Shown here piece by piece: positions 9,062-18,022 of a stretch of DNA of 64,000 nucleotides. Position 1 is the first letter of the stretch. Each line of letters starts with the position of its first letter. The notes beneath the pieces are model-generated. The model did not search any database and was not told the origin of the DNA. It saw only the letters and a list, made by a program, of their open reading frames with translations. The position numbers and the translations under genes are program-made. The stretch is from Streptomyces rubradiris (GTDB taxonomy: Bacteria; Actinomycetota; Actinomycetes; Streptomycetales; Streptomycetaceae): NCBI RefSeq assembly GCF_016860525.1, contig NZ_BNEA01000001.1, positions 1,753,501 to 1,817,500 on the forward strand, in the 5' to 3' direction.

Positions 9062-9709
9062 CTAGACCTGCCGCAGCCGCTTGGCGAACTCCGCCGCCGC
9101 CGCGCCGGGGTCGTCCGCCTCGGTGACGGCGCGCACCACGACCACCCGGCGGGCCCCCGCGTCCAGCACCTGGTCGAGGTTGCCCAGGTCGATGCCGCCG
9201 ATGGCGAACCAGGGGCGGTCGGTGCCGAGGCCCGCGGTGTGCCGGACCAGGCCGAGGCCGGGGGCGTGGCGGCCGGGCTTGGTGGGGGTGGGCCAGCAGG
9301 GGCCGGTGCAGAAGTAGTCCACGCCCTCTTGGACGGCCGCGGCGGCGGCCTCCTCCTCGGCGTGCGTGGAGCGGCCGATCAGCACCTCGTCGCCGAGGAT
9401 CGCGCGGGCGGCGGGCACCGGCAGGTCGCCCTGGCCGAGGTGCAGCACGCCCGCGCGGGCGGCGTGGGCGACGTCGGCCCGGTCGTTGACCGCGAGCAGC
9501 TTGCCGTGCCGGGCGCAGGCGTCGGCGAAGACCTCCAGGTGCTCCAGTTCCTCGGCGGCCTCCATGCCCTTGTCGCGCAGCTGCACGATGTCGACGCCGC
9601 CGGCCAGCACGGCGTCCAGGAACTCGGGCAGGTCGCCCTGGCGCTTGCGGGCGTCCGTGCAGAGGTACAGGCGGGCGTCGGCGAGCGCGGCGCGGGCGGT
9701 GTCGGACAT
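9062..9709 (-). CDS. thiE: Thiamine-phosphate synthase
   Basis: A 215-residue TIM-barrel enzyme that joins HMP diphosphate and thiazole phosphate to form thiamine phosphate. Motifs: [81 protein letters not shown] and [13 protein letters not shown] at 9709 is preferred, preceded by a purine-rich GGGGGAC; the longer upstream frame runs through repeats. It lies away from the thiOSG operon and has no obvious riboswitch of its own. Confidence 0.95.
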   Translation of the reverse strand: MSDTARAALADARLYLCTDARKRQGDLPEFLDAVLAGGVDIVQLRDKGMEAAEELEHLEVFADACARHGKLLAVNDRADVAHAARAGVLHLGQGDLPVPAARAILGDEVLIGRSTHAEEEAAAAAVQEGVDYFCTGPCWPTPTKPGRHAPGLGLVRHTAGLGTDRPWFAIGGIDLGNLDQVLDAGARRVVVVRAVTEADDPGAAAAEFAKRLRQV

Positions 9710-9780
9710 GCGTGGGTCCCCCCGTGGTCGGTGTCCCTGGTGGTTTCCGGCGGTGGTGTCCGGGCGCGGGTCCCGGCGGC

Positions 9781-9809
9781 GGGTGTGCGGGCGGCCGGCC
9801 CGCACACCC
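9781..9809. terminator. Terminator hairpin downstream of the Rv2175c-like gene
   Basis: A perfect 12-bp stem (9781-9792 with 9798-9809) and 5-base loop lies between the Rv2175c-like gene and thiE on the minus strand. Confidence 0.6.
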
Positions 9810-9810
9810 T

Positions 9811-9880
9811 CTCGTACCGCGACTCGGCCCGTACAGCGAGCCTCGTACCGCGACTCGGCCCGTACAGCGAGCCTCGTACC
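9811..9880. repeat. Tandem direct repeat, 31-bp unit, about 2.3 copies
   Basis: Two identical adjacent 31-bp copies (9811-9841 and 9842-9872; core CGACTCGGCCCGTACAGCGA) are followed by an 8-base third start. It directly precedes the stop of the Rv2175c-like gene and is non-coding. Exact identity suggests recent slippage. Confidence 0.9.
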
Positions 9881-9888
9881 GGGTCGGC

Positions 9889-10254
9889 TCAGACGGCGAG
9901 CGCCTGGGCGCGGCGCTTCACCTCCGTGCCGCGATTCTCGCTCAGGGCCTGCGCGGGGGTGCCGGGCAGGCTGGGGTCGGGGGTGAAGAGCCACTCGATC
10001 ATCTCTTCGACCGTGAAGCCGTCGTCCCGCAGCAGCGTCAGGGTCCCGGACAGGCCCTTGACCACCTTGTCCCCGTCGATGAAGGCGGCGGGCACGTGCA
10101 GCGCCCTGTTCTCACCCCGGCGTACGGCGATGAGCTGGCCCTCCTTGACCAGCTGCCTCACGCGCGTCACCTCGACGCCGAGCATCTCGGCGATGTCGGG
10201 AAGGGTGAGCCACTCGGGGACGAGAGCATCGATCTTTGCGTCAATCTCGGTCAC
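9889..10254 (-). CDS. Rv2175c family DNA-binding protein
   Basis: A 121-residue protein matching the Rv2175c family: a winged helix-turn-helix ([34 protein letters not shown]) and a C-terminal Rv2175c domain ([26 protein letters not shown]). In M. tuberculosis Rv2175c is a DNA-binding substrate of the kinase PknL, encoded next to it; here a PASTA kinase lies 4.2 kb away, beyond the thi genes. GTG at 10254 is chosen because translation upstream of it has no family similarity. DNA target unknown. Confidence 0.88.
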   Translation of the reverse strand: MTEIDAKIDALVPEWLTLPDIAEMLGVEVTRVRQLVKEGQLIAVRRGENRALHVPAAFIDGDKVVKGLSGTLTLLRDDGFTVEEMIEWLFTPDPSLPGTPAQALSENRGTEVKRRAQALAV

Positions 10255-10364
10255 AGCACCCAGGGTAGGCGCTCCGCGGGTTCCGCCGCGATGTGTCGTC
10301 GGCCGTCCGCGGGTGCGTTGTGGCTGGTCGGGCGCCGGAGACGGGTGCCCCCGAGGCGGCGTGG

Positions 10365-11597
10365 TCAGTCGGCCGTGGCGTTCTTCAGCGGCCGGGCCGG
10401 GTCCGCCAGGGCCTCGGCGTCCATGGTCCGGCCCGCCTCGATCAGGCGGCGGCCCTGGGCCAGGTCGCGGGGGCGGCCGACGGCCAGCAGGGCCACCAGG
10501 CGGTCCTCGCACAGCCAGCACACCGTCCAGGACGGGCCCGCCGGGTCGCCGCGCCAGACCATGCGGTCGCCCGCCGCGTGGTGCCCGGCGTACTGCACGA
10601 ACCGGCCGAACTGCTCCGACCAGAAGTAGGGCACCGGGTCGTAGACCGCCGGTGTCTCGCCGAGGATGTCCGCGGCGACCGTGCGCGGGCCCTGGAGGGC
10701 GTTGTCCCAGTGGTGGACGAGGAGCCGTTCGCCGTAGCGGGCCGAGGGGAAGGACGCGCAGTCGCCGACGGCGTACACGTCCGGTACCGAGGTGCGCAGC
10801 CGGTCGTCGGCGAGGACCTCGCCGTGCGCGCCCAGCTCGACGCCGGAGCCGGCCAGCCAGGCGGTGGCGGGGCGGGCGCCGATGCCGACGACGACGGCGC
10901 CCGCGGGCAGCCGGGTGCCGTCGGCGAGCAGCACCGCTCCGGGCTCGACGCGGTCCACGCGCGCGTGGGTGCGCAGGGTGACGCCCGCGTCGGCGTACCA
11001 GGCGGCCATCGGGGCGGCGACCTCGGCGGGCAGGGCGCCGGCCAGCGGCTGGCCGGCGGCCTCCACTACGGTGACCGCGCAGCCGGCCTCGCGGGCGGCG
11101 GTGGCGAACTCGGCGCCGATCCAGCCGGCGCCCACCACCACGATGTCGTGCTGCCGGGCGAGGACGGGGCGCAGCCGCGCGGCGTCGTCCAGGGTGCGCA
11201 GCAGGTGCGTGCCGGGCACGCCCTCGGCGCCGGGCAGGGTGACCGGTTCGGCGCCGGTGGCCAGGACGAGGACGTCGTAGGGCACCACGCCGTGCTCGGT
11301 GTCCAGCTCGCGCGCGCCGGGTCTGAGGCCGTGCACCTCGCAGCCGAGCCGCAGTTCGACGCCGAGGGACTCGAAGTCCACGTCGAAGGCGGAGCCCTCG
11401 GCGGTGCCCAGCAGCACCGCCTTCGACAGCGGCGGCCGGTCGTACGGCTGGTGCGGTTCGGCGCCGATGACGGTCACCGGGCCCTTGAAGCCCTGTTCCC
11501 GCAGGGCGACCGCGGTCTGCACCCCGGCCATGCCCGCGCCGACGACGACCACGCGCCGTCGCTGTGCCGTGCCTTCGTGCGGTGTCTGCTCGCTCAC
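10365..11597 (-). CDS. NAD(P)/FAD-dependent oxidoreductase (ferredoxin reductase type)
   Basis: A 410-residue pyridine-nucleotide-disulfide oxidoreductase. Two dinucleotide-binding motifs are visible: VVVVGAGMAGVQTAVALREQGF near residue 16 and DIVVVGAGWIGAEFATAAREAG near residue 150. The FAD-contact motif VYAVGDCASFPS precedes a C-terminal reductase domain (PYFWSEQFGRFVQYAG), as in ferredoxin/rubredoxin reductases. There are no redox-active CxxC cysteines. It could feed electrons to a P450 or a dioxygenase, but no ferredoxin gene is adjacent. GTG at 11597 is preferred over the longer frame. Confidence 0.88.
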   Translation of the reverse strand: MSEQTPHEGTAQRRRVVVVGAGMAGVQTAVALREQGFKGPVTVIGAEPHQPYDRPPLSKAVLLGTAEGSAFDVDFESLGVELRLGCEVHGLRPGARELDTEHGVVPYDVLVLATGAEPVTLPGAEGVPGTHLLRTLDDAARLRPVLARQHDIVVVGAGWIGAEFATAAREAGCAVTVVEAAGQPLAGALPAEVAAPMAAWYADAGVTLRTHARVDRVEPGAVLLADGTRLPAGAVVVGIGARPATAWLAGSGVELGAHGEVLADDRLRTSVPDVYAVGDCASFPSARYGERLLVHHWDNALQGPRTVAADILGETPAVYDPVPYFWSEQFGRFVQYAGHHAAGDRMVWRGDPAGPSWTVCWLCEDRLVALLAVGRPRDLAQGRRLIEAGRTMDAEALADPARPLKNATAD

Positions 11598-11629
11598 GCG
11601 ATCACCATAGACACATGACGGAACGTCAG

Positions 11630-11980
11630 TCAGCGGGCGTGCTCGGTGACCTGCTCCACAACGCTGGTGCCGGAGCCCGGCGCGGACTCCCACTCCCAGG
11701 TCTCCGCCAGCCGCAGCCGCCCGTCCGCCAGCTCCTCGACCGTGGACACGCAGTGCCCGGAGGCGGTCGTCCCGTCGGTCCTCAGCTGCACGTACCGGAA
11801 GTCCAGCCGGTCCCCCTCGCGGGTGCCGACCAGATGGCCGCGTACCACGTCACCGCCCGCGTACTCGGCCCAGACCGCGCCGCCTTGCTCGTGGTAGGCG
11901 AACCGGGTGCGGGTGCCCACCTGCCCCGGGGCCTGGTCCGACACGGGGGCGAAGAAGAGTCCGTCGAGCGAACGGGCCAT
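11630..11980 (-). CDS. Small beta-rich hypothetical protein
   Basis: A 116-residue soluble protein with many short beta strands (TRTRFAYHEQGGAVWAEYAGG, VRGHLVGTREGDRLDFRYVQL). I recognise it as a conserved actinobacterial hypothetical (sometimes annotated after N-acetylglutamate synthase without evidence). AAGGGAG lies upstream of its ATG at 11980. It is divergent from the TPP-riboswitch operon and ends 32 bases before the flavoprotein gene on the same strand. Function unknown. Confidence 0.7.
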   Translation of the reverse strand: MARSLDGLFFAPVSDQAPGQVGTRTRFAYHEQGGAVWAEYAGGDVVRGHLVGTREGDRLDFRYVQLRTDGTTASGHCVSTVEELADGRLRLAETWEWESAPGSGTSVVEQVTEHAR

Positions 11981-12038
11981 GGACCGGGGCTCCCTTACGG
12001 GTGAGGCGGGCGGCGGGCTAGGGTGGCCACCGTACAAG

Positions 12039-12129
12039 CACTCGCGGGAGCCCGGACGACCGGGCTGAGAGGGAGGCTCGCGGCCTCCGACCGTACGAAC
12101 CTGATCCGGGTCATGCCGGCGAAGGGAGG
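12039..12129 (+). ncRNA. TPP riboswitch (THI element)
   Basis: The leader contains the conserved thi-box parts in order: CCGGGCTGAGAGGGAGG, then CGAACCTGATCCGGGTCATG, then CCGGCGAAGGGAGG, which fold into the TPP aptamer. It ends about 12 bases before the thiO start, so it probably acts by hiding the ribosome site when thiamine diphosphate is bound. It controls thiO-thiS-thiG. Confidence 0.95.
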
Positions 12130-12141
12130 GGCTCACCGCCC

Positions 12142-13311
12142 ATGTCCTCACGTACGTCCGACGTCCTCGTCATCGGGGGCGGAATCATCGGCCTGGTCAC
12201 GGCCTGGCGCGCGGCGCAGCGCGGGCTCGCCACGGCCGTCGTGGACCCCGCGCCCGGGGGCGGGGCCGCGCAGGTGGCGGCCGGGATGCTGGCCGCGGTC
12301 ACCGAGCTGCACTACGGCGAGGAGACGCTGCTCGGCCTGAACCTGACGTCCGCGCGCCGCTATCCGGCGTTCGCGGCCGAGCTGACCGAGCTGACCGGTC
12401 ACGACCTCGGCTACCGCCGCTGCGGCACCCTCGCCGTCGCGCTGGACTCCGACGACCGCGCCCACCTGCGCGAACTGCACGCCCTCCAGCAGCGCCACGG
12501 CCTGGAGTCGCAGTGGCTGTCCGGGCGGGAGTGCCGGCGCCTGGAGCCGATGCTGGCGCCGGGGGTGCGCGGCGGGCTGCGGGTCGACGGTGACCACCAG
12601 ATCGATCCGCGCCGGCTGGCGGCGGCCCTGGTCGTGGCCTGCGAGCGGTCCGGTGTGGTGTTCCACCGCGTCCGGGCCGGGCGCCTGGACGTGGCCGGGG
12701 ACCGGGCCGTCGGTGTCACCACGGCCGACGGCACCGAGCTGCGCGCGGAGCGGGTGGTGCTCGCCGCGGGCAGCCTGAGCGGGCGCCTCGCGGGCGTGCC
12801 GCGGGAGGTGCTGCCTCCGGTGCGGCCGGTCAAGGGCCAGGTGCTGCGGCTGACCGTGCCGCCCCGGTACACGCCGTTCCTGAGCCGGACGGTACGGGCG
12901 GTGGTGCGCGGCGGCCCGCTGTACCTGGTGCCCCGGGAGAACGGGGAACTGGTCGTCGGCGCCACCAGCGAGGAGCAGGGCTGGGACACCACGGTCACCG
13001 CCGGGGGCGTGTACGAGCTGCTGCGCGACGCCCACGAGCTGGTGCCCGGCATCACCGAGCTGCCGCTCACCGAGACCCGGGCCGGGCTGCGCCCCGGCTC
13101 CCCCGACAACGCGCCGCTGCTCGGCCCGTCCGACCTGGCCGGGCTGCTGCTGGCGACCGGGCACTACCGCAACGGGGTGCTGCTGACGCCGGTCACCGGG
13201 GACGTGCTGGCGCACGCCCTGGTCACCGGTGAGCTTCCCGAAGAGGCACGTCCGTTCACTCCCCGGCGCTTCGGCGCCGCCCGCACGGAACAGCTGGAGC
13301 AGCCCGTATGA
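12142..13311 (+). CDS. thiO: Glycine oxidase ThiO
   Basis: A 389-residue DAO-family flavoenzyme that oxidises glycine to the imine used for the thiazole ring of thiamine. N-terminal FAD motif: VLVIGGGIIGLVTAWRAAQRG; substrate-domain pieces HYRNGVLLTPVTGDVLAHAL and GATSEEQGWDTTVT are typical. It is the first gene after the TPP riboswitch and overlaps thiS by four bases (ATGA), pointing to translational coupling. Confidence 0.93.
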   Translation: MSSRTSDVLVIGGGIIGLVTAWRAAQRGLATAVVDPAPGGGAAQVAAGMLAAVTELHYGEETLLGLNLTSARRYPAFAAELTELTGHDLGYRRCGTLAVALDSDDRAHLRELHALQQRHGLESQWLSGRECRRLEPMLAPGVRGGLRVDGDHQIDPRRLAAALVVACERSGVVFHRVRAGRLDVAGDRAVGVTTADGTELRAERVVLAAGSLSGRLAGVPREVLPPVRPVKGQVLRLTVPPRYTPFLSRTVRAVVRGGPLYLVPRENGELVVGATSEEQGWDTTVTAGGVYELLRDAHELVPGITELPLTETRAGLRPGSPDNAPLLGPSDLAGLLLATGHYRNGVLLTPVTGDVLAHALVTGELPEEARPFTPRRFGAARTEQLEQPV

Positions 13312-13520
13312 GCCTCCCCGTCACCATCTCCGTCAACGGCGAGCCCCGCCGTGTCGCCCCGGGCACCGCGCTGGACGCGCTGGTGCGGACCCTCACGGCG
13401 GCGCCGCGCGGGGTGGCCGCCGCCGTCAACGAGACCGTCGTCCCGCGCGCGCAGTGGGCGACGACCGCGCTCGCCGAGGGCGACCGCGTAGAAGTCCTCA
13501 CCGCCGTACAGGGAGGCTGA
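13308..13520 (+). CDS. thiS: Sulfur carrier protein ThiS
   Basis: A 70-residue ubiquitin-fold carrier ending in the required Gly-Gly (VQGG), whose C-terminus becomes a thiocarboxylate sulfur donor for thiazole synthesis. The beta-grasp pattern ISVNGEPRRVAPGTALDALV and AVNETVVPRAQW fits. It overlaps thiO by ATGA and is followed by thiG three bases later. Confidence 0.95.
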   Translation: MSLPVTISVNGEPRRVAPGTALDALVRTLTAAPRGVAAAVNETVVPRAQWATTALAEGDRVEVLTAVQGG

Positions 13521-14318
<798 letters not shown>

Positions 14319-14431
14319 GTCCCGGTGGGCCCGGCTTTCCCCGTGTGTCGCGTCACAGGTCGGCTTCAGTACCGGTGCGGTACCCGGCGGACGGGCGGGC
14401 CCGCCGGGCGGGTCCTCGTAGACTCGCCTGC

Positions 14432-16372
14432 GTGGATACGACCCTTCAGGACCCCCTCGTCGGCCGGGTGCTCGACGGCCGGTACCGCGTCGACGCGCGG
14501 ATCGCGGCGGGCGGGATGGCCACGGTCTACCGGGCCATGGACACCCGTCTGGACCGTGTGCTCGCGCTGAAGGTGATGCACCCGGCGCTCGCCGCCGACG
14601 GGGCCTTCGTCGAGCGGTTCATCCGGGAGGCCAAGTCGGTCGCCCGACTCGACCACCCCAACGTGGTGCAGGTCTTCGACCAGGGCACCGACGGGTCGTA
14701 CGTCTACCTGGCGATGGAGTACATCGCCGGCTGCACCCTGCGGGACGTGCTGCGCGAGCGCGGCGCCGTGCAGCCGCGGGCCGCGCTGGACGTCCTGGAG
14801 CCGGTGCTGGCCGCGCTGGGCGCCGCGCACCGGGCCGGGTTCGTGCACCGGGACATGAAGCCCGAGAACGTGCTGATCGGCGACGACGGCCGGGTCAAGG
14901 TGGCCGACTTCGGGCTGGTGCGCTCGGTGGACACGGTGACCAGCACGACGGGCGCCGTGCTCGGCACCGTCTCCTACCTCGCGCCCGAGCAGATCGAGAA
15001 CGGCACCACGGACCCGCGCGTCGACGTGTACGCGTGCGGGGTGGTGCTGTACGAGATGCTGACGGGCGCCAAGCCGTACTCCGGGGAATCCCCCGCCCAG
15101 GTGCTCTACCAGCACCTGCACGCCGACGTGCCGCCGCCCTCGGCGCTGGTGCCGGGGCTGCCGGGGGCGCTGGACGAGCTGGTGGCGTCGGCCACCGCGC
15201 GCGCCCGCGAGGACCGGCCCGAGGACGCGGTGGCGCTGCTCGCCCAGGCGCGCGGGGCCCGGCTGACGCTGACCGAGGAGCAGCTGGACGCGCTGCCGCC
15301 GCAGGCGCTGACCGCGGAGCACGACAACGCCGAGGACCGTACGAGCGTGATCCCGCGCGCGCTGACCGTGCCCCGGCCCCGGCCGGTCGGCGGGGACCTG
15401 CCCGAGGACCCCGGCGCGGACGGTGTCGACCGCACCGCCCGGCTGCAGACCCCGCCCGTGCCGCCCCGCCGGCGCCCGGCCCGGCCCCCGCGCTCGGTGC
15501 TGGCGCTGGTCGTGGCCGTGCTGGTGGTGCTCGGCGTGGGCGCCGGGGTCTGGTACATCAACTCCGGCCAGTTCACCAAGGTGCCGCCGCTGCTGGCGAA
15601 GACCGAGGCGCAGGCGCGGGACCGGCTGGAGTCGGCCGGGCTGGACGTCGGCCAGGTCAAGCGGGCCTACAGCGACACGGTCGAGCGGGGCACGGTGATC
15701 GGCTCCGAACCGGCGCCCGGCGCGCGGATACGGGACCACGGCAAGGTCACGCTGACCGTGTCGCTGGGCCCGGAGACGGTGAACGTGCCGAACGTGGAGG
15801 GGCAGACCCTGGCGAAGGCGCGGGCGCGGCTGAAGGCGGACGGTCTGGAGCCGGGCATGGTGACCCGCGAGTTCAGCGAGGACGTGCCGGCGGGCTCGGT
15901 GGTCCGTACGACGCCGGACGCGGGTACGAAGCGGCACGCGGGCTCGGCGATCGCGCTGACCGTCAGCAAGGGCAGCCCCGTCGACGTGCCGGACGTCACC
16001 GGCGAGGACCTGGACAGCGCCCGGGACGAGCTGACCGAGGCCGGGCTGAAGGTGAAGGTGTCCGCCGAGCGGATCCACTCCTCCGATTACGACAAGGGCA
16101 CCGTGGCCGCGCAGACCCCGGACGAGGGAAGCGAGGCCGCCGAGGGCGACACGGTGACGCTGACGCTGTCCGAGGGCCCGGAGATGGTGGAGGTCCCGGA
16201 CGTGGTCGGCGACAGCGTGGACGACGCCCGCGACGCCCTGGAGGAGGCGGGCTTCGAGGTGAAGGAGGACCGCGGGCTGCTCGGGCTGTTCGGTGACACC
16301 GTGAAGAAGCAGTCGGTGGAGGGCGGCGACGAGGCTCCCAAGGGCTCCACGATCAAGATCACCATCCGGTGA
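14432..16372 (+). CDS. Ser/Thr protein kinase with four PASTA repeats (PknL/PknB type)
   Basis: A 646-residue transmembrane kinase. The kinase domain (about residues 15-280) has the glycine loop RIAAGGMATVYRA, Lys in ALKVMHP, catalytic HRDMKPEN, DFG and YLAPEQ. A Pro-rich linker and one membrane helix (VLALVVAVLVVLGVGAGVWYI, about 355-375) precede four extracellular PASTA repeats (starts KVPPLL, NVPNVEG, DVPDVTG, EVPDVVG), which bind peptidoglycan fragments. By synteny with Rv2175c it is likely the PknL counterpart. GTG at 14432 was chosen because the kinase fold begins right after it. Confidence 0.93.
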   Translation: MDTTLQDPLVGRVLDGRYRVDARIAAGGMATVYRAMDTRLDRVLALKVMHPALAADGAFVERFIREAKSVARLDHPNVVQVFDQGTDGSYVYLAMEYIAGCTLRDVLRERGAVQPRAALDVLEPVLAALGAAHRAGFVHRDMKPENVLIGDDGRVKVADFGLVRSVDTVTSTTGAVLGTVSYLAPEQIENGTTDPRVDVYACGVVLYEMLTGAKPYSGESPAQVLYQHLHADVPPPSALVPGLPGALDELVASATARAREDRPEDAVALLAQARGARLTLTEEQLDALPPQALTAEHDNAEDRTSVIPRALTVPRPRPVGGDLPEDPGADGVDRTARLQTPPVPPRRRPARPPRSVLALVVAVLVVLGVGAGVWYINSGQFTKVPPLLAKTEAQARDRLESAGLDVGQVKRAYSDTVERGTVIGSEPAPGARIRDHGKVTLTVSLGPETVNVPNVEGQTLAKARARLKADGLEPGMVTREFSEDVPAGSVVRTTPDAGTKRHAGSAIALTVSKGSPVDVPDVTGEDLDSARDELTEAGLKVKVSAERIHSSDYDKGTVAAQTPDEGSEAAEGDTVTLTLSEGPEMVEVPDVVGDSVDDARDALEEAGFEVKEDRGLLGLFGDTVKKQSVEGGDEAPKGSTIKITIR

Positions 16373-16415
16373 CCGGACTCGCCACGCCGATCACCATCCG
16401 GTGACCGGGCTCGCC
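16357..16415. repeat. 27-bp direct repeat across the kinase stop codon
   Basis: Copies at 16357-16383 and 16389-16415 differ at one base; the first contains the last codons and TGA stop of the kinase gene. Further degenerate copies seem to follow to about 16470. It looks like slippage duplication of the 3' end. Confidence 0.75.
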
Positions 16416-16520
16416 GTCGATCACCGTCCGACGGCCGGTCACACCGCGGCTCACGTCCGGTGACCGGTCTCACCGCCGGGCCCGGTCCGGGTGCGGGGGC
16501 GGACATGACACCCTGAACGG

Positions 16521-17399
16521 GTGAGTCCCGTTCAGTCCTCCCTCCCCCGCAACCCCGTCGGCAGCCATGTCCCGGTGGCCGGCGGTCTGCACTCCGTCGG
16601 GCTGTCCTACGCCCGCGACCTGAAGGCGGAGACCGTGCAGGTCTTCGTCGCCAACCCGCGCGGCTGGGCCACGCCCGCCGGGAACCCCCGGCAGGACGAG
16701 GCGTTCCGCGCGGCCTGCGCCGAGGAGTCGATCCCGGCGTACGTGCACGCCCCGTATCTGATCAACTTCGGCTCGCACACCGAGGCGACCGTGGAGCGGT
16801 CGGTGGAGTCGCTGCGGCACTCGCTGCGGCGCGGGCGGGAGATCGGCGCGCTCGGTGTGGTGGTGCACACCGGGAGCGCGACCGGCGGCCGGACCCGGGA
16901 GGTGGCGCTGAAGCAGGTGCGCGAGCACCTGCTGCCGCTGCTGGACGAGCTGACCCACGACGACGACCCGTTCCTGCTGCTGGAGTCGACGGCCGGGCAG
17001 GGCGCCTCGCTGTGCTCGCGCACCTGGGACCTCGGCCCGTACTTCGAGGCGCTGGACGCCCACCCGAAGCTGGGCGTGTGCCTGGACACCTGCCATGTGT
17101 TCGCCGCCGGGCACGACCTGACCGGGCCGAGCGGCATGCACCAGACGCTGGACCTGCTGGTGGAGACCGTAGGCGCGGGCCGGCTGAAGCTGATCCACGC
17201 CAACGACTCCAAGGACGTGGTGGGCGCGCACAAGGACCGGCACGCGAACATCGGCGCCGGCCACATCGGCGAGGACCCGTTCCGGGCCCTCATGACCCAC
17301 CCCGCGACCGAGGGCGTGCCGCTGGTGATCGAGACGCCCGGCGGCAAGGAGGGGCACGCGGCGGACGTGGAGCGGCTGAAGAAACTCCGCGACAGCTGA
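16521..17399 (+). CDS. nfo: Deoxyribonuclease IV (endonuclease IV)
   Basis: A 292-residue AP-endonuclease of the Nfo TIM-barrel family, acting in base excision repair on abasic sites. The zinc ligands appear in the expected order: YVHAPYLIN, VVHTGS, LLLEST, CLDTCHVFAAG, KLIHANDSK, DRHANIGAGHIG and VIETPGG. The GTG at 16521 gives the usual N-terminus (PVGSHVPVAGGL). Length is normal for the family. Confidence 0.93.
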   Translation: MSPVQSSLPRNPVGSHVPVAGGLHSVGLSYARDLKAETVQVFVANPRGWATPAGNPRQDEAFRAACAEESIPAYVHAPYLINFGSHTEATVERSVESLRHSLRRGREIGALGVVVHTGSATGGRTREVALKQVREHLLPLLDELTHDDDPFLLLESTAGQGASLCSRTWDLGPYFEALDAHPKLGVCLDTCHVFAAGHDLTGPSGMHQTLDLLVETVGAGRLKLIHANDSKDVVGAHKDRHANIGAGHIGEDPFRALMTHPATEGVPLVIETPGGKEGHAADVERLKKLRDS

Positions 17400-17405
17400 C
17401 CGGGA

Positions 17406-17422
17406 ATACCCCCGAGGGGTAT
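17406..17422. promoter_or_regulatory. CsoR-type copper operator candidate
   Basis: ATACCCC-CGA-GGGGTAT, a perfect 7+7 bp palindrome, matches the TACCCC...GGGGTA operators bound by the copper sensor CsoR in actinobacteria (from memory). It lies about 50 bases ahead of the His-rich DUF4396 gene, where a repressor would cover the promoter. Confidence 0.7.
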
Positions 17423-17424
17423 AC

Positions 17425-17447
17425 GGTTCCCGCTCGGTGCGGGAACC
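17425..17447. promoter_or_regulatory. Inverted repeat in the DUF4396 leader
   Basis: GGTTCCCGC-TCGGT-GCGGGAACC is a perfect 9-bp inverted repeat three bases after the CsoR-like site and 23 bases before the preferred start. It may be a leader RNA hairpin or a second operator. Confidence 0.5.
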
Positions 17448-17469
17448 ACCACCTGACATGGGGGCAGTC

Positions 17470-18003
17470 ATGCGGCACGAAGCACACGCGGAACACGGAC
17501 ACCACCACGCCCACCAGCACACGGACCAGGGGCAGCACGGACACCAGGGGCACCACCACACCCCCGCCGCCACCTGGTCCATGGCCGCCCGGGCCACGCT
17601 GCACTGCCTGACCGGCTGCGCCGTCGGCGAGGTGCTGGGCATGATCCTCGGCACGGCGCTCGGCTGGGGCAACCTGCCGACCATGCTGCTCGCGATCGCG
17701 CTGGCCTTCTTCTTCGGCTACTCGCTCACCCTGCGCGGGGTGCTGCGGGCCGGCGTCGACTTCCGTACGGCCTTCCGGGTGGCGCTGGCGGCGGACACCC
17801 TGTCCATCGCGGTGATGGAGCTGATCGACAACGGCGTGATCCTGATCTGGCCGTCGGCGATGGACGCCATGCTGGGCGACGCGCTGTTCTGGGTCTCGCT
17901 CGCCGTGTCGCTGGCGGTCGCCTTCCTGGTGACCACCCCGGTCAACAAGTGGACGATCGGCCGGGGCAAGGGGCACGCGGTGGTGCACCAGTACCACCAC
18001 TGA
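17470..18003 (+). CDS. DUF4396 membrane protein with His-rich N-terminus
   Basis: A 177-residue protein. Its first 32 residues contain about 12 histidines (EHGHHHAHQH, GHQGHHH), a likely metal-binding tail. Four or so hydrophobic helices follow, with TLHCLTGCAVGEVLGMILG, DTLSIAVMELIDNGVILIW and LVTTPVNKWTIGRGKG, as in DUF4396 proteins; the pair of Cys/Gly-rich membrane helices could also bind metal. ATG at 17470 is preferred (GGGGG seven bases upstream); ATG 17458 and GTG 17437 are in frame. The CsoR-like operator suggests copper induction, so a copper-handling role is inferred. Confidence 0.8.
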   Translation: MRHEAHAEHGHHHAHQHTDQGQHGHQGHHHTPAATWSMAARATLHCLTGCAVGEVLGMILGTALGWGNLPTMLLAIALAFFFGYSLTLRGVLRAGVDFRTAFRVALAADTLSIAVMELIDNGVILIWPSAMDAMLGDALFWVSLAVSLAVAFLVTTPVNKWTIGRGKGHAVVHQYHH

Positions 18004-18022
18004 GCACCGCGACGCCGGGAGT

